Part shown: piece after piece, positions 1 to 15,214 of the stretch
Position numbering within the stretch: position 1 is the first letter of the stretch
Layout: each line of letters begins with the position of its first letter
NCBI RefSeq assembly: GCF_019703515.2
Contig: NC_059385.1
Span: forward strand, 29,120,001 to 29,184,000
Source: Myxocyprinus asiaticus
Lineage: Eukaryota > Chordata > Actinopteri > Cypriniformes > Catostomidae
Length of the DNA: 64,000 bases
Direction: 5' to 3'
Translations under genes and position numbers: made by a program
The notes under the pieces: generated by a model
What the model was told of the DNA's origin: nothing
Seen by the model: the letters and a program-made list of their open reading frames with translations, nothing else
Databases searched by the model: none

Positions 1-1607
1 AGTCAATTTTCTTCTTCATGACTTGAGTTTTAAATGCTGTGGTTTGGTGATCGGACTCTGGGGCAGTGCGTAAGGGAATATCTGCATGGTTCTTTAAAAG
101 TACAGTGAAGCCGGCACACTGCAATGCAAATCTTTGTTTCCTTTGTGAATCATACAAAATTTAACAATTTCGGTTCCACAACAAAATAGTTCCACAAGAC
201 TGAAATGTGTAATTTTTGCGCAATTAGCATCACCAAAGGCATTCAGTTCATTGGGGGTAATTACACTACATACATTAGCATGGTAACACTTTGTTTATTT
301 GGAATGCAGTGGTTATCTTTTTTTATTGTATCATAAACATAACAGACACTGAGTTCTCACAATTAAAACAGCAGATACGATCAGTTCTGCTATCATGAAG
401 TCTCACAATTAAAACAGCAGATATGATCAGTTCTGCATCATGAAGCCTAAAGAGCTTATATGAAGAAAAAAAACTGGTTCATAAAAACATTAAGTACATA
501 AAAAGTTTGGCAAAACATTAAACCTAATCTGAGGAACTCTCTAAAGTCATTTGTAACAAATACATGGCACAAGCCAGTCACTATAGAGATCAGACTGTCC
601 TATATCAAATTGAGCAACTTGACAAGTGAAGCAATTGTAGGAGAAGTGGCCAAGAGTCCAGCTTTAACAGTGTGTAAGTTTCAAAGCTATTTGGCTGAAA
701 TGAGAAAAAGTGGCTAGACATATCATCTGCAATGTCATCTGCACTTTTAACCTTACAAAAATCTTAATGAGTGTCTACAAGAAAGCAACTTTTGAGGCCA
801 ACATTAAATAAATAATTCAACCCCCCCAAAAAAAGCTAAATATTTAAGCAAAAAATTGTCCATGGAAATTTGCATTGGAAAATGGGCCAAAATTACACAA
901 ATGTGCAAATTTCATACAGCAGAAGACTTAATGCCCCTTTACGAAATAGAAGAAAGAAAGGGTGTGACATCATTTAGAACAAAATATGGCCTAAAGAAAG
1001 GTCTTTTTGAGGTTATTTCAGGAAAACTTCAAACCGGCTGCTAAACACCTTCTTACTTCCATTGGTCCACGTTATAGGTTTGAACTGCAGCTCCACCTAC
1101 TTTGAGGCTGACAACTAATTTCCATTCAGTCAGTTAAGATCAGTCAACATGAACACACCAGCATGCAGAGTTATTATCAAGCCGGTGCAAACTTACCTAT
1201 ATCTGTTCAATCGTTAATTCAGTCTGTTGTTTGATATACTGTTTCACTCATGTGCCATCTGCAGCCAAAAGCCATACACACATCAGTCCGAAGTTCATTA
1301 TTCTTTTGTCTGTATTCTACCCATTAACACTCTTTTTTAAACCCATCTGTACAATAGTATCAGTGTCATCATAACTTACAAAAACAGAGTGTAATTGGTG
1401 CTTAATATGGCTGAATATTTTGTGTTAACAGATTAGTGCCGTGAATGCAAAAGGTAAACATTACAAATTACACATTATCAACTGCATAAATATTACTTTA
1501 AATCTTCATCGAGTAGTTAAACAGCTTCTTTTACTGATCTCATGTATATTCTACTCATAGAATGAGGCATAAAGTCATTGATAACACATTTTAATGTCAT
1601 ATTTTAA
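1..1607. other. AT-rich non-coding sequence, no gene recognised
   Basis: No coding exon, RNA gene or clear transposon end is visible here. The 62-codon open frame at 856-1044 shows no family resemblance and is compatible with chance. A short imperfect direct repeat is seen around 355-450 (two copies of a segment with AAAACAGCAGATA followed by GATCAGTTCTGC). Given the galt exons downstream, this is either upstream intron or flank of that gene. Confidence 0.5.
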
Positions 1608-1947
1608 TGTCATATCCATCGGTCTCGCCTTCATCTGCCTTCACCTGCTCCTACTCACAAACCTTCTAATAATCTTATCAGCATCACCTGTCACCAATCA
1701 CCACTCATCAGTGATTCTATTTATTCTCTCCCTTTCCCTTTAGTCTTTGTCTAGTCTTGTCTTGTCATACACAGCCCAGACCAGCTCTCACCTATTATAG
1801 TTAAGTGTTATCTTTTTCCTTGTTATTGTTCCCTGTTGGATTTATTCTGTTGTATACCTCCTATATATTCTCTGTCATCATCATTAAAGATCCTGCACTT
1901 TGGTTCAAACTCATCCATTGTGTTTTGTCTTCCCCAAGTTCATGACA
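1608..1947 (+). repeat. Solo-LTR-like sequence
   Basis: A 340-bp block begins TGTCATATCC and ends TTCATGACA, giving the TG...CA termini and short inverted ends expected of an LTR. An ATTAAA polyadenylation-type signal lies near 1884, about 60 bp before the 3' end, as in a U3-R-U5 arrangement. No convincing 5-bp target duplication flanks it and no internal retroelement sequence is attached. The call is an inference from shape; it could be another pyrimidine-rich dispersed repeat. Confidence 0.4.
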
Positions 1948-3437
<1,490 letters not shown>

Positions 3438-3585
3438 GTAAGACTCCATCTACGTGTTTACCTTATCTGCATCTGTCTCATAAAAGTTTAAATTTATTTG
3501 TGTTTTTTTTTTTTTTTGCAATTTATCTTGGTCCAAATGCTCAGTTGCTTTTTCACCAAGTATCCAGAAGCCCTAACATTTTTAA

Positions 3586-6342
3586 TTAATGCTCCTATTA
3601 TCTTTGGGGTCAATTTGACCCCATTCAATGTTTTTTTTTTTTTTTTTTTATTTAATGACTTTTCCTAATTTAATGGGGACAACTGGGTAAAAATAAAATT
3701 AACATGATGATATGTTTTCAATGTCCTGTACACATTTTGTAGCGTCAGTGTTCTTTGGGGTCAATTTGACCCCAGGCTGTTTTAGCTGTATAAAACATAT
3801 AAGAAATATCACAATTTTACATACGTTTGTTTTGGTTGTTTTGGATGATATTGAGGTCACTATAACATGCAATTTTATAATCTTCAAAAAACTTCCCTCT
3901 GCTTGAGGGCCCTAACCTAACATAACCATGCCTGTAGTATTGCGAGAACCACTGATAGTTCACACAACATGAGGGAGGGGAAAACATAATTCCCTGGAGA
4001 ACTTTGATATTTCCCGTGCCGTGGGGGAAGGGAAAACATAATTCTCGTGAGGACATCTATAGTTCACCGAACATAGGGGAGGAGCAAACATCTAAAAGCT
4101 TGCACAGCAGCCTTCTAAACCATTTCTCTTGGTGCTCTGTGGGCTCTCTCTTTATGCTCACTCTCAAATGAAAATGACCTCTAATCAAAGGTTTTCTGTT
4201 AATTTGGTTTTGTCACAGTTCTTTGACAGTGAAAGTGACATAGAGGAGAATGTGTCTGAGACAGAGGATAATGTTGAGGAGGACACTGATTATGAGGCAT
4301 CCTCCTCTGATGAGAATGAAACTCTTAATGTTGACCCTCCTGTTGTCTCTCAGCCACCAGCAGACACAGTTCCTTCCAAAAATGGAAAGTTATTATGGTC
4401 CCTCTCCCCATTTGAATGATTTAGTGCTGATAATGTCATCAAAATGGTTCCAGGCCCCACCAGATATGCTGTCAGCCAAGTCCAAGACATAAGGAGGTGC
4501 GTGTATGGGGACAGATGGAAAGACTAGGATGTGACCCACATGCAAGCCTACATTGGGTTGCTCATTTTGGCAGGAGTGTACAGGCCAAAAGGAGAAGCAA
4601 CAGCAAGCCTTTGGAATGCTGACACTGGAAGGTCAATATTTCCAGCCACCATGTCTCTAAAGACATTCCATGTTTTCTCCCGTGTCATACGCTTTGATGA
4701 CAGAGAAACAAGGCAGGGTCGACGAGAGCGTGACAAACTCGCAGCAATACAGGATGTATGGGACAGGTGGGTCCAGCGATTATCAGTGGGTCCAGTGGAT
4801 GAATGTTTGGTTGCATTTTGTGGGCGCTGTCCTTCAGACAATACATACCAAGCAAACTGGCCAAATACGGTATCAAAATATGGACAGCATGTGATGGACA
4901 GTCCAGCTATGCCTGGAATATGCAGGTGTACACTGGTAAATCCCCTGGGGAAGCACCTGAAAACAATCAGGGCATGAGGGTGGTACTAGACATGGCTGAA
5001 GGACATGTGATAATTTTTTCACATCGTACGACCTGGGTGAGGAACTGCTGAAAAGGAAGGTTACCATGTTGAGGACAGTGAGAAAAAACAAGCCGGAGCT
5101 TCCCTCTGAGCTTCTTGCGATGAAGAACAGGAAGGTAACATCTTCAATGTTTGCCTTCACTGGCAGAGCCACAGTCATCATCTATTGCCCCAATAAAGGG
5201 AAAAATGTCCTACTGATGAGCACCATGCACAAAGATGCTGTCCTGAGCACCAGAGAAGACAGAAAACCACGAATGGTCTTGGACTACAATGTGACAAAGG
5301 GAGGGGTTGATAATAAGGTCACAGCCACCTACAGCTGCAGACACATGACTGCCCGTTGGCCCCATATCATTTTCTTCAACATCATTGATGTGAGCGCCTA
5401 CAATGCCTTTGTATTATGGAACAAAATAAACAAGGATTAGAACAGAGGAAAATTGAGTCGAAAGAGGATTTTCCTGGAGCAGGTGGGTTACGTGCTGGTG
5501 AAACCTCATATCGAGAGAAGACGGTGCCTTCCAAGAGCATCAACAGCTGAAGCAACTGTTGTGAAGGACATCCAAATGGAGACACACACCCCAGTGGTTC
5601 AAACTGCAGGCAGGAAACATGGCAGGTGCCAGGTCTGTCCCAACAGAAATGACTCCAAAACCAGCAACACCTGTGTGAAATGCAAGAAATACGTCTGCAA
5701 GGAGCACACACACACTCTCTGCACATCATGTGCACAGTAGTGCAGACAAAAGGCTGGACTGTACTTTCTGGTGGGATGTAGGAAAAATAATATGCTGTTC
5801 ATATTCTGTCTATGCTTTTCGTATTCTGTCAAACTCATTTTGGTGACTACGTAACTTTGTTTTTTTACTATCTCACACATACATATTTGCATACATAGCA
5901 CTTACAGTAGCATAGAACAATCCCTGACACAATTCTCAAATTTACATTTTATAGGTGATTTTGTAAATAAAGAACTGTTATGTGTTCCTTACTGACGTTT
6001 TGATGATGATGGTGATGATGATGATGTTCTGTTTAACAAATAAAATCCTTCTAAATGTTTGAAATTGTGTTTGTTTTTCCTGGGGTCAAACTGACCCCGA
6101 ACATAATACATGTCATATCCTTGATAACTGAAATTGTTCTTCTTTCCAAATGTTATAAATAACAAAAACCTGTACTTAGAAATAATAGAAAGCCATTAGA
6201 AAACACCAAAAATATCTTTCTTTCCAATTTGAGGTCATTGAGTGAGATTTTATAGTGATTTGCATATTTTTCGATAGTCACATAATAGATATTCTGGATG
6301 TACAAAAGATGTTAGTAAATTTGAGGATAACAGGAGAGTTAA
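3586..6342 (+). mobile_element. piggyBac-type DNA transposon, degenerate but with both ends
   Basis: The element is bounded by TTAA at 3586-3589 and 6339-6342, the obligate piggyBac target duplication. The ends are imperfect inverted repeats: TTAATGCTCCTATTATC on the left and, read inward on the other strand, TTAACTCTCCTGTTATC on the right. Inside the left end are two copies (3606-3622, 3757-3773) and inside the right end one variant copy (6082-6098) of a palindrome of the form GGGGTCAA-N-TTGACCCC. At 2757 bp and with a decayed transposase (4129-5740) it is a full-length but dead copy, sitting in the galt intron. Confidence 0.9.
4129..5740 (+). pseudogene. piggyBac transposase pseudogene (PGBD4-like)
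   Basis: The product would be a DDD-type piggyBac transposase, which excises and inserts elements at TTAA. In order: an acidic N-terminus (4129-4419, many Glu/Asp/Ser); a block with AYIGLLILAGVYRPKGE (from 4549); the first catalytic Asp region (SVGPVDE, 4785-4805); PSKLAKYGIKIWTACDGQSS (frame 3, about 4851-4910); the second Asp in a CDNFF motif (5006-5020, frame 2); GGVDNKVT with the third Asp (about 5306-5330); and a C-terminal cysteine-rich zinc-binding domain (about 5627-5735). The three Asp codons persist, but the frame is broken by stops at 4417-4419, 4528-4530 and 5438-5440 and by frameshifts near 4830-4850 and near 5000. It cannot make a full transposase. Confidence 0.9.
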
Positions 6343-6654
6343 AGTGTACATTTATAGCCAGAATTTTGGGACACAATTATGCAATGAAGACAACATCGAA
6401 AAATTGTATGCAACAGTCCTCCTTGAATAGTTAAGCAAATAAATAAGTGCATATTTAATAACCAATTAAGTATTCACAGTGAATTTTGTATTATCCAAGT
6501 ACTAATCATACATTAAAGAAATATTTCCCCAAAAATGAAAGGTCTGACTTCCTTTACTCAGTCAATTTGTTCGAAAGAATTTCAGTGAATACGTTTTTTA
6601 ATTTTTTTTTACATTTATTTTGTTCGCACAAAAACTATTGTATGAGTTTAAGGA

Positions 6655-7276
6655 ATGTTCCAGGTCCAACAGAAGTTAATCTAAACCAGCAGCATTTGTG
6701 GCATAATGCTGTTTACCACAAAAATAATTTCAACCTGTATTATTATTATTATTATTATCATTATTAATACATATAAAAACAAAAACACAGTTACATTTAG
6801 CCCATTACTATAGAATTGACTGGGGCCAGTATATAAATATTAAAAGACGCACCGCTTCAAAAGTATAGCCACGAGACGTAAACATCATACATGTTAACAT
6901 GATTTTGTGATAAAATCAGGGATTTGCTGGTGTTATGGTGTTTAATAGATTACAGGGTTTACTGGCGTTATGTTGTCATGACAACAAAGTTGGAATATTG
7001 GATATAACTTTAAGCAGATAAGGTTAGTAAGTGATTTTATCACACTAAAATCATATTAACATGTATAATCTTTACATCTTGTGTATCTACTTTTGAAACA
7101 GTGTGTATTTTAATGTTTATGGACAGGCCCCATTCACTTCCATTGTAAGTGTCTCGCTGTAACTGCATTTATTTGTTTTTTTTATAAGAGGGATGAGTTG
7201 AAAATATTTTTTTGGTAATCAATATTATAACACAAATGCTGTTTACTGAGCTTAACTTGTATTGAACCCACAAAAT
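6655..7276. repeat. Fold-back MITE (long imperfect inverted repeat)
   Basis: The left arm (from about 6655, with GCATTTGTGGCATAATGCTG) is the reverse complement of the right arm (to about 7276, with AACACAAATGCTGTTTACTG). Pairing continues inward through the GGGGCCAG/CTGGACAGGCCCC-like block and the GTTAACATGATTTTGTGATA / TATCACACTAAAATC block to a centre near 6975. No protein is encoded. Related half-copies lie at 12255-12690, about 25960-26140 and 39990-40165. This is a non-autonomous hairpin repeat of the Angel-like type found in cyprinids; the family name is not certain. Confidence 0.6.
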
Positions 7277-7388
7277 TGCTTTGGAATATACTGTAGTGCA
7301 GGGCTACTCAACTTCGGAAAGGTCAGGGGTCGCAAAGCTGGATCCCTGTACCCTTGAGGGCCGCACACTTAATTTTTATGATTGAGAT

Positions 7389-8170
7389 TGTAACGTTGGG
7401 TTCTTGGAGTGGAAGAGGTAGAGAGGAGACGCAGGAGTAAATACTTTAAATCCTTTAATAACAATTTAAAGGGTGACTCCTGGCACCCAAAGATGGATGA
7501 GGGTAGGGTGACGCAGAAGGTGAAGAAGGATCCAAGGAGGACGATCAGGAGGCCTGGGGGGTGGCCACAGGGCAAGGACTGGGTCAGGAGATGGAACCGC
7601 TGGAGGAGGAGACTCTGAGGAAGCAGGTGGAGCCATGGAAGACTCTGAGGGCGGAGCTAGGAGAGGCTCGACGAAGGCAGGCAGAGCCGTGGGAGGCTCG
7701 GGGGGCGGAGCCAGGGAACTTGGTGCCCGGAGAGTAGCTGACGGCTCGAAGGGCTAGGGTGGAGCCAAAGGTTCGGAGGACCAAGGTAGCGCCGAAGGCT
7801 CAGAGGACTGAGGCGGAGCTGGGGGATCTGAGGACAGAGGCAGAGCCGATGGGACTGAGGACTGAGGTGGAGCCATAGGGAAGGAGGTCCCAGGTGAAGC
7901 TGGAGGATCAGAGAGCCGAGGTGGAGCCAGGTGACTGACTGACCAAGGCGGAGCTGGGGGGACGTGGGACCCCGGAGAAGCCAATTGGCTGAAGGACCAC
8001 GGTGGAGTCAAAGGGACATAGAGCTGAGGTGGAACAGATGGAACGAAGGGCCAAGACAGAGTCCAGGGCTCGGAGGATCTAGGAGGATTCATTGGGTTTG
8101 AGGTTCCCCTTGACCATGGTTTCGCAGCCGGTGACGTGGGAGGAGCCGGCTGACCAGGAGGAGGAGGAAG
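7389..8170 (-). mobile_element. Remnant of a proline-rich LTR retroelement
   Basis: On the minus strand a 112-codon open frame (7754-8092) is almost entirely Pro/Ser/Ala/Trp (repeating PPWSxxxLAPP-like units). It is the same kind of sequence as the larger remnant at 31997-33913; both share a GACTCCTGGCACCC / CAACTCCTGGCACCC block and a GGCCACAGGGC / GACCACAGGGC block. The left edge, read on the minus strand, has a pyrimidine-rich R-U5-like tail ending at CAACGTTACA (7389). No gag, RT or integrase motif is present. The open frame probably reflects biased composition more than selection. Confidence 0.5.
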
Positions 8171-8383
8171 TGTCCTGAGTGACTACACATGCACGGACCC
8201 CAATTGGGCTAATCAGCCGAGGAGAGGGATAAGTGCAGCGGAACGCAGCAGTTTGGGAGAGAGAGAGCCACATGCAGCTGCCATGTGTGTGTTTGTGTTG
8301 TGTGTATTTTTGTTTAAATTAAATATAATTTTGACTGTTCAGCCGGTTCCCGCTGCCTCCTTTCCCATTTTAACCTTGTTACA
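8171..8383 (+). repeat. Solo-LTR-like element related to the miniature LTR family
   Basis: The block starts TGTCCTGAGT and ends CCTTGTTACA (TG...CA). It contains GAGAGGGATAAG (promoter-like) and, near the end, CAGCCGGTTCCCGCTGCCTCC. These features have the same order and near-identical wording as the LTRs of the elements at 22058-23288 and 40608-41769 (there read on the minus strand as AAGCCGGTTCTxGCCTCCTCC). It therefore looks like a lone LTR of a sister family on the opposite strand. No target duplication was identified, and it abuts the remnant at 7389-8170 directly. Confidence 0.55.
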
Positions 8384-9929
8384 ATATGTTTTTGAAAGTG
8401 CGCATGTGCATCAAGTGCTTCAGGGGAACAACATTAGTCTAATGTAGAAGGATACCCATGCCGCTTTCATGTTTTCAGCAGGTTCCTCGCATTAAAGAGC
8501 TTTCTGGTGTACATGTTACTGAGGTATTATAATTTGATATCTGCAGAAGTTATTACTTCACCCCCTGCGTAATGTCATTAACGACAGCTCCATATTGTTG
8601 TACCAACGTGGTTTGAACGATAGTCATGGCATAGTTACTAGTGTTTTAGGGACCAGTCGTGACTAGCTAGTTAATTTCTCCAACGATGCATCATACTATG
8701 GTGGCTAAACAGTGAGTTATGTTGTTGTACAGGAATCGCAGCCCTGTTTGATTCCTGACCAGCTTGATACAACAACACTGGCTCTACCAATGGCAGGAGT
8801 TTGGGGCAGACTATCTGTTTTATCACTTACTAATGGCAGAAAGGAGGAGTATTTGAGGAAACCTGTTCGAAAACAGTAATTATTTTTGGAATTTCCTTTG
8901 ATGGCGCTAGTGACGCAGAAATTACACACCTTAGCTTTAAATGTTTTATTGAACTTTAAACTAAAAACTTGATCTCAACAGCGCAGGTAGAGCAACAAAC
9001 ACTACAGTTTCAGCAAAATGTTCACAAACTTTTGGCCATGACTATGTTTTCATTCCATTTGGACTGAATTATGAACCTGTGGATGTAAACCCGGTCAATC
9101 AAGAAAAGAACTGAGAGAGAGAGCTCACTTTTATAAACTCTCTTTGGTTTGCTGTGTGCTTAACATTTCTGTCTAAACCATCAAAGACACCTTGCCGTAT
9201 ATCTTCCTCAAGTCTCTGACAAACGACCTTCTGAAATTTCACGACTTGTCACATCGCCGAGTGCCCTTTTCCTGTGTTTGACTTGACATGGAAACACATA
9301 TACACTCACACACACCTACACACTTCTCTTTAGTTATTAAAACTGCCCTGTCAGTGTCTCGAAAGGTAAAGGAAAGGCTTTTCAAGTGAAGTTGTGACTA
9401 ACGATAAATATTCACCACCCGGATACGGGTCTCTCACGCTGACGGGCTTAGTCCTGACAGCTTTAATCCCGTATGTAAATAAATGTCATGGAAATTACAG
9501 AGCGGGTCAACTGTTGTCAGAGAGAGCGGCAGAGAATCACAGTAGATCACAACCCAGCTTTGAGACTGCCAGTTATAGAGGCCGTCACCCAGTCGACACG
9601 CTGACAGCTTTGAGTCTCGTGGGCCGTTGTTTGTTTCCATCATAAAGTGTTGTTGTTGACATATGTTGATGTCATTGTGGCATCTTTGTGTTTCATACAG
9701 AAATCTGAATACTTTTATGTCTGTGCAGATGAAGAGATAACAAACCAAGCAGTAATCCAATTCCATAAATGGAATTTAAATAATTCTAGATAAAACTAGC
9801 TAAAAAAAACTAGGAATCCACAGAAGTTGTTTGCAATTATTGGGCAATTTGCTTTTGCTTTTATCCAAAGTGACATGCATCACATGTACATTTATCGCTT
9901 GGTCACCATTTTACACGGGGATAGTTCAC
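8384..9929. other. Intronic sequence with a dispersed repeat (about 8460-8945)
   Basis: The stretch 8460-8775 recurs in the same orientation at about 23319-23600 (shared GAGGTATTATAATTTGAT and CTAGTTAATTTCTCCAAC). The stretch 8845-8945 recurs in degraded form at about 10490-10577 (shared GAAAACAGT, GCTAGT and AAATTACACACTT-like strings). It is a dispersed repeat of unrecognised class. The remainder, about 8950-9929, looks single copy; 9380-9650 is less AT-rich but has no exon signature that I can support. Confidence 0.5.
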
Positions 9930-10468
9930 CAGCCCATCTGGCACCAACAATCATGCCACGGTCCAAATCACTGAGATTACATTTTTTTTCCCATTCTGAT
10001 GGTTGATGTGAACATTAACTGAAGCTCCTGACCTGTATCTGCATGATTCTATGCACTGCTGCCACACGGTTGGCTGATTAGATAATCGCATGGATGATTG
10101 TTGGTGCCAGATGGGCTGGTTTGAGTATTTCTGTAACTGCTGATCTCCTGGGATTTTCACACACAACAGTCTCTAGAATTTACTCAAAATGGTGCCAAAA
10201 ACAAACCAAAAAAAAAAAAAAAACATCCAGTGAGCGGCAGTTCTGTGGATGGAAATGCCTTGTTGATGAGAGAGGTCAACAGAGAATGGCCAGACAGGTT
10301 CGAACTGACAAAGTCTACGGTAACTCAGATAACTGCTCTGTACAATTGTGGTGAGAAGAATATAATCTCAGAATGCTATTCTGAGATGCGGGTTGGCGCT
10401 GTTTTGGCGGCACGAGGGGGACCTACACAATATTAGGCAGGTGGTTTTAATGTTGTGGCTGATTGGTG
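9930..10468. mobile_element. Tc1/mariner-derived hairpin element, truncated, loop inverted
   Basis: This is a partial copy of the element at 12940-13755. The right arm (10094-10468) is complete and ends TTAATGTTGTGGCTGATTGG. The left arm is reduced to 9930-9954. The arm encodes a decayed transposase N-terminus with the helix-turn-helix string AGLSISVTADLLGFSHTTVS (about 10124-10183). The 139-bp loop (9955-10093) matches the loop of the other copy only as its reverse complement. A poly-A expansion interrupts the arm at 10207-10223. Confidence 0.75.
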
Positions 10469-12690
<2,222 letters not shown>

Positions 12691-12893
12691 AAGTGTGATA
12701 CAATCTGTGTAGAGTGTTTTTTCCCCTATTATTTATACAGATTTTACTTAATTCATACAAATAAATTTGATATCACACTGCTTTAACTCTTTTTCTGATT
12801 TAGAGTGGACAGGAGAAAATGTTCTAGAGTTAAAAAGAGTTTGATGAAGCCATAATTTACACTAAAGCCCTTCATGGCCTGAGACCTTCCTAC

Positions 12894-12898
<5 letters not shown>

Positions 12899-12937
<39 letters not shown>
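12899..12937. repeat. (AT)n microsatellite beside a hairpin element
   Basis: A run of about 19 AT units directly abuts the left terminus of the Tc1-derived hairpin element at 12940, consistent with insertion into or next to a TA-rich target. Confidence 0.95.
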
Positions 12938-12939
<2 letters not shown>

Positions 12940-12942
<3 letters not shown>

Positions 12943-13755
12943 TGATCAGCCACAACATTAAAACCACCTGCCTAATATTGTGTAGGTCCCCCTCGTTCTG
13001 AGATGCTGTTCTTCTCACCACAATTGTACAGAGAGGTTATCTGAGTTACTGTAGACTTTGTCAGTTCAAACCAGTCTGGCCACTCTCTGTTGACCTCTCT
13101 CATCAACAAGTCATTTCCATCTGCAGAACTGCCCCTCACTGGATGTTTTTTGTTTATGGCACCATTCGAAGTAAATTCTATAGACTGCTGTGTGTGAAAA
13201 TCCCAGGAGATCAGCAGTTACAGAAATACTCAAACCAGCCTGTCTGGCACCAACAATCATCCATGCCATTATCTAATCAGCCAATCATGTGGCAGCAGTG
13301 CAGTGCATACAGTCATGCAGATATGGGTCAGGAGCTTCAGTTAATATTCACATCAACCATCAGAATGGGGAAAAAATGTAATCTCAGTGATTTGGACCAA
13401 AGCATGATTGTTGGTGCCAAATGGGCTGGTTTGAGTATTTCTGTAACTGCTGATCTTCTGGGATTTTCACACACAACAGTCTCTAGAGTTAACTCAGAAT
13501 GGTGCCAAAAGCAAAAAACATCCAGTGAGCGGCATTTCTGAGGATGAAAATGCCTTGTTGATGAGAGAGGTCAACAGAGAATGGCCAGACTGGTTCGAAC
13601 TGACAAATTCTACAGTAACTCAGATAACCGCTCTGTACAATTGTGGTGAGAAGAATAGCATCTCAGAATTATATTCTAAGATGCGGGTTGGTGCTGTTTT
13701 GGCGGCACGAGCGTGTCTCACACAGTATTAGTTTTAATGTTGTGGCTGATCAGTG
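12940..13755. mobile_element. Tc1/mariner-derived hairpin element, complete
   Basis: The element begins CACTGATCAGCCACAACATT and ends with the exact inverse. Each arm is more than 300 bp (12940-13260 and 13404-13755) and the arms are near-perfect inverse complements; they flank a 143-bp loop (13261-13403). The right arm reads as the N-terminal DNA-binding part of a Tc1/mariner-like transposase: SDLDQSMIVGAKWAGLSISV, a helix-turn-helix with GFSHTTVS, then a second basic region. No DDE catalytic domain is present. It is therefore a non-autonomous palindromic derivative in which the 5' part of a transposase gene is present twice, head to head. The open frame at 13143-13541 crosses the loop and is not a real protein. 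Confidence 0.85.
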
Positions 13756-15214
13756 TATATAATACTGTATAAATATCCAATGGGGTCCAAACCTTTAAGC
13801 TTCAAAAAAGGATGTAAAAGCAGCATAGAGGTAATCCAGCAAGTGGTTTAATCCATGTCCTTTGAAGTGATATGATCGGTTCTGGGTGAGAACAAACCAA
13901 AATGTAACTCCTTTTCACTTTAAATCTTGACATCTGCCATTTACTTGGTATGATCATGATTTGAAGCTGGATTACACAGTGCTCTGTACATGCATCAAGC
14001 ACGCAGAAGTTTAATTCCATTTGATATTTTGATGGAGGTATGATATATTATCATTATATCTCCATCAAAATATCTTCATGTGTGTTATACCAAGGAAAGA
14101 AAGTTATATGAGTTTGAGACAGCATTTTTGGGTGAACTATTACTTTAATATTTAGTTGAATATGGGAGTATATAGTCATAAATGTATAAATGTAAATCAT
14201 AAATATATAGTTTTTAAAGGATTCTTATTAATCTTAAAAACACTCACACAATGTATTATGTATGAGTGACTAATCCAGCTCCCATCATGCCCCTCATGTT
14301 TACTGTGAAAGGAGGGCTTGTGGTGAAGCATCACTTCATTCCGGCTGTAGTAATGATAGCAGAGAATGACTGACACCTTATACAGTGGCCAAGCCACTGA
14401 AAGCACTTTACAGAACCGTGACCAAGGGTCTTCCGTGGAAGGAGACAGCGCAGAGGCTGATTTAATCTTAAATCTTGTTATGGCCTCAGCCGACCAGCCA
14501 CCACACAGTCAGATGATACTCAGTGCATGAATGACGGCTTTAGTGTCGGGCCACAAATCTGACACCTGTCACCAGTAAACCTGCAATTTCAGACCTGTTG
14601 TTATGCATGACACAAAGCTGAGTGCTTCCTAGCATCTTCTGCTTGGAATTGACTCAAGATATCTCTGGAATGAAATAATAACTTACTTCTTGCTGAATAC
14701 CTCATAGTAAACACTGTGTACCGCCTACTATTTTAAATAGTGACTGAATTGATAAAGCATTGTTTGTCTAAGACTCATAGAATTCTCTAAAGAGCTGCAC
14801 CACATTTGCATATTCACTAACCACCTGCGTGAAATTTACATTGCGCTATTACTGCCCGAGGAAAGCAGGCGGTGAATTGAATTTTATTTAAACAAAATGT
14901 TTGTGCACATTTTCAATTGATAATGGCAGTAATAATGAATCAAATAATGATATTTGATAGAGAAGAGCATTATAACCTTGCATATGTCAAAATGTGTGGT
15001 GTTGTCAAGCACACTTTCGGCATGATAAGTGTATGATTCAGGGGTCTGGATCACACTGGTTGAGAGATACTGTAAAGTCCCAGCAGAGTGTGCCATGATT
15101 GTCGTGCTCTGCTGCATCCTATGCTATAGAGCGCTCAGTGCCCACTTATTACTTTGACAATGTAGAGTGGGAATTAGTAATGTTCTCAAGCTGTGTACGG
15201 ATATAACCAATGCT
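13756..15214. other. Largely single-copy non-coding sequence
   Basis: A short piece of a common fish repeat ends near 14147 (TTTTTGGGTGAACTATTACT). From 14200 to 14900 the sequence is less AT-rich with no transposon hallmarks. No exon was recognised; the open frames at 14197-14406 and 14884-15117 lack any family resemblance. Confidence 0.45.

Noticed and set aside
9394..9766. Coding frames on both strands
   Set aside because: No family resemblance, no splice context, and mutual overlap; more likely non-coding intron sequence.
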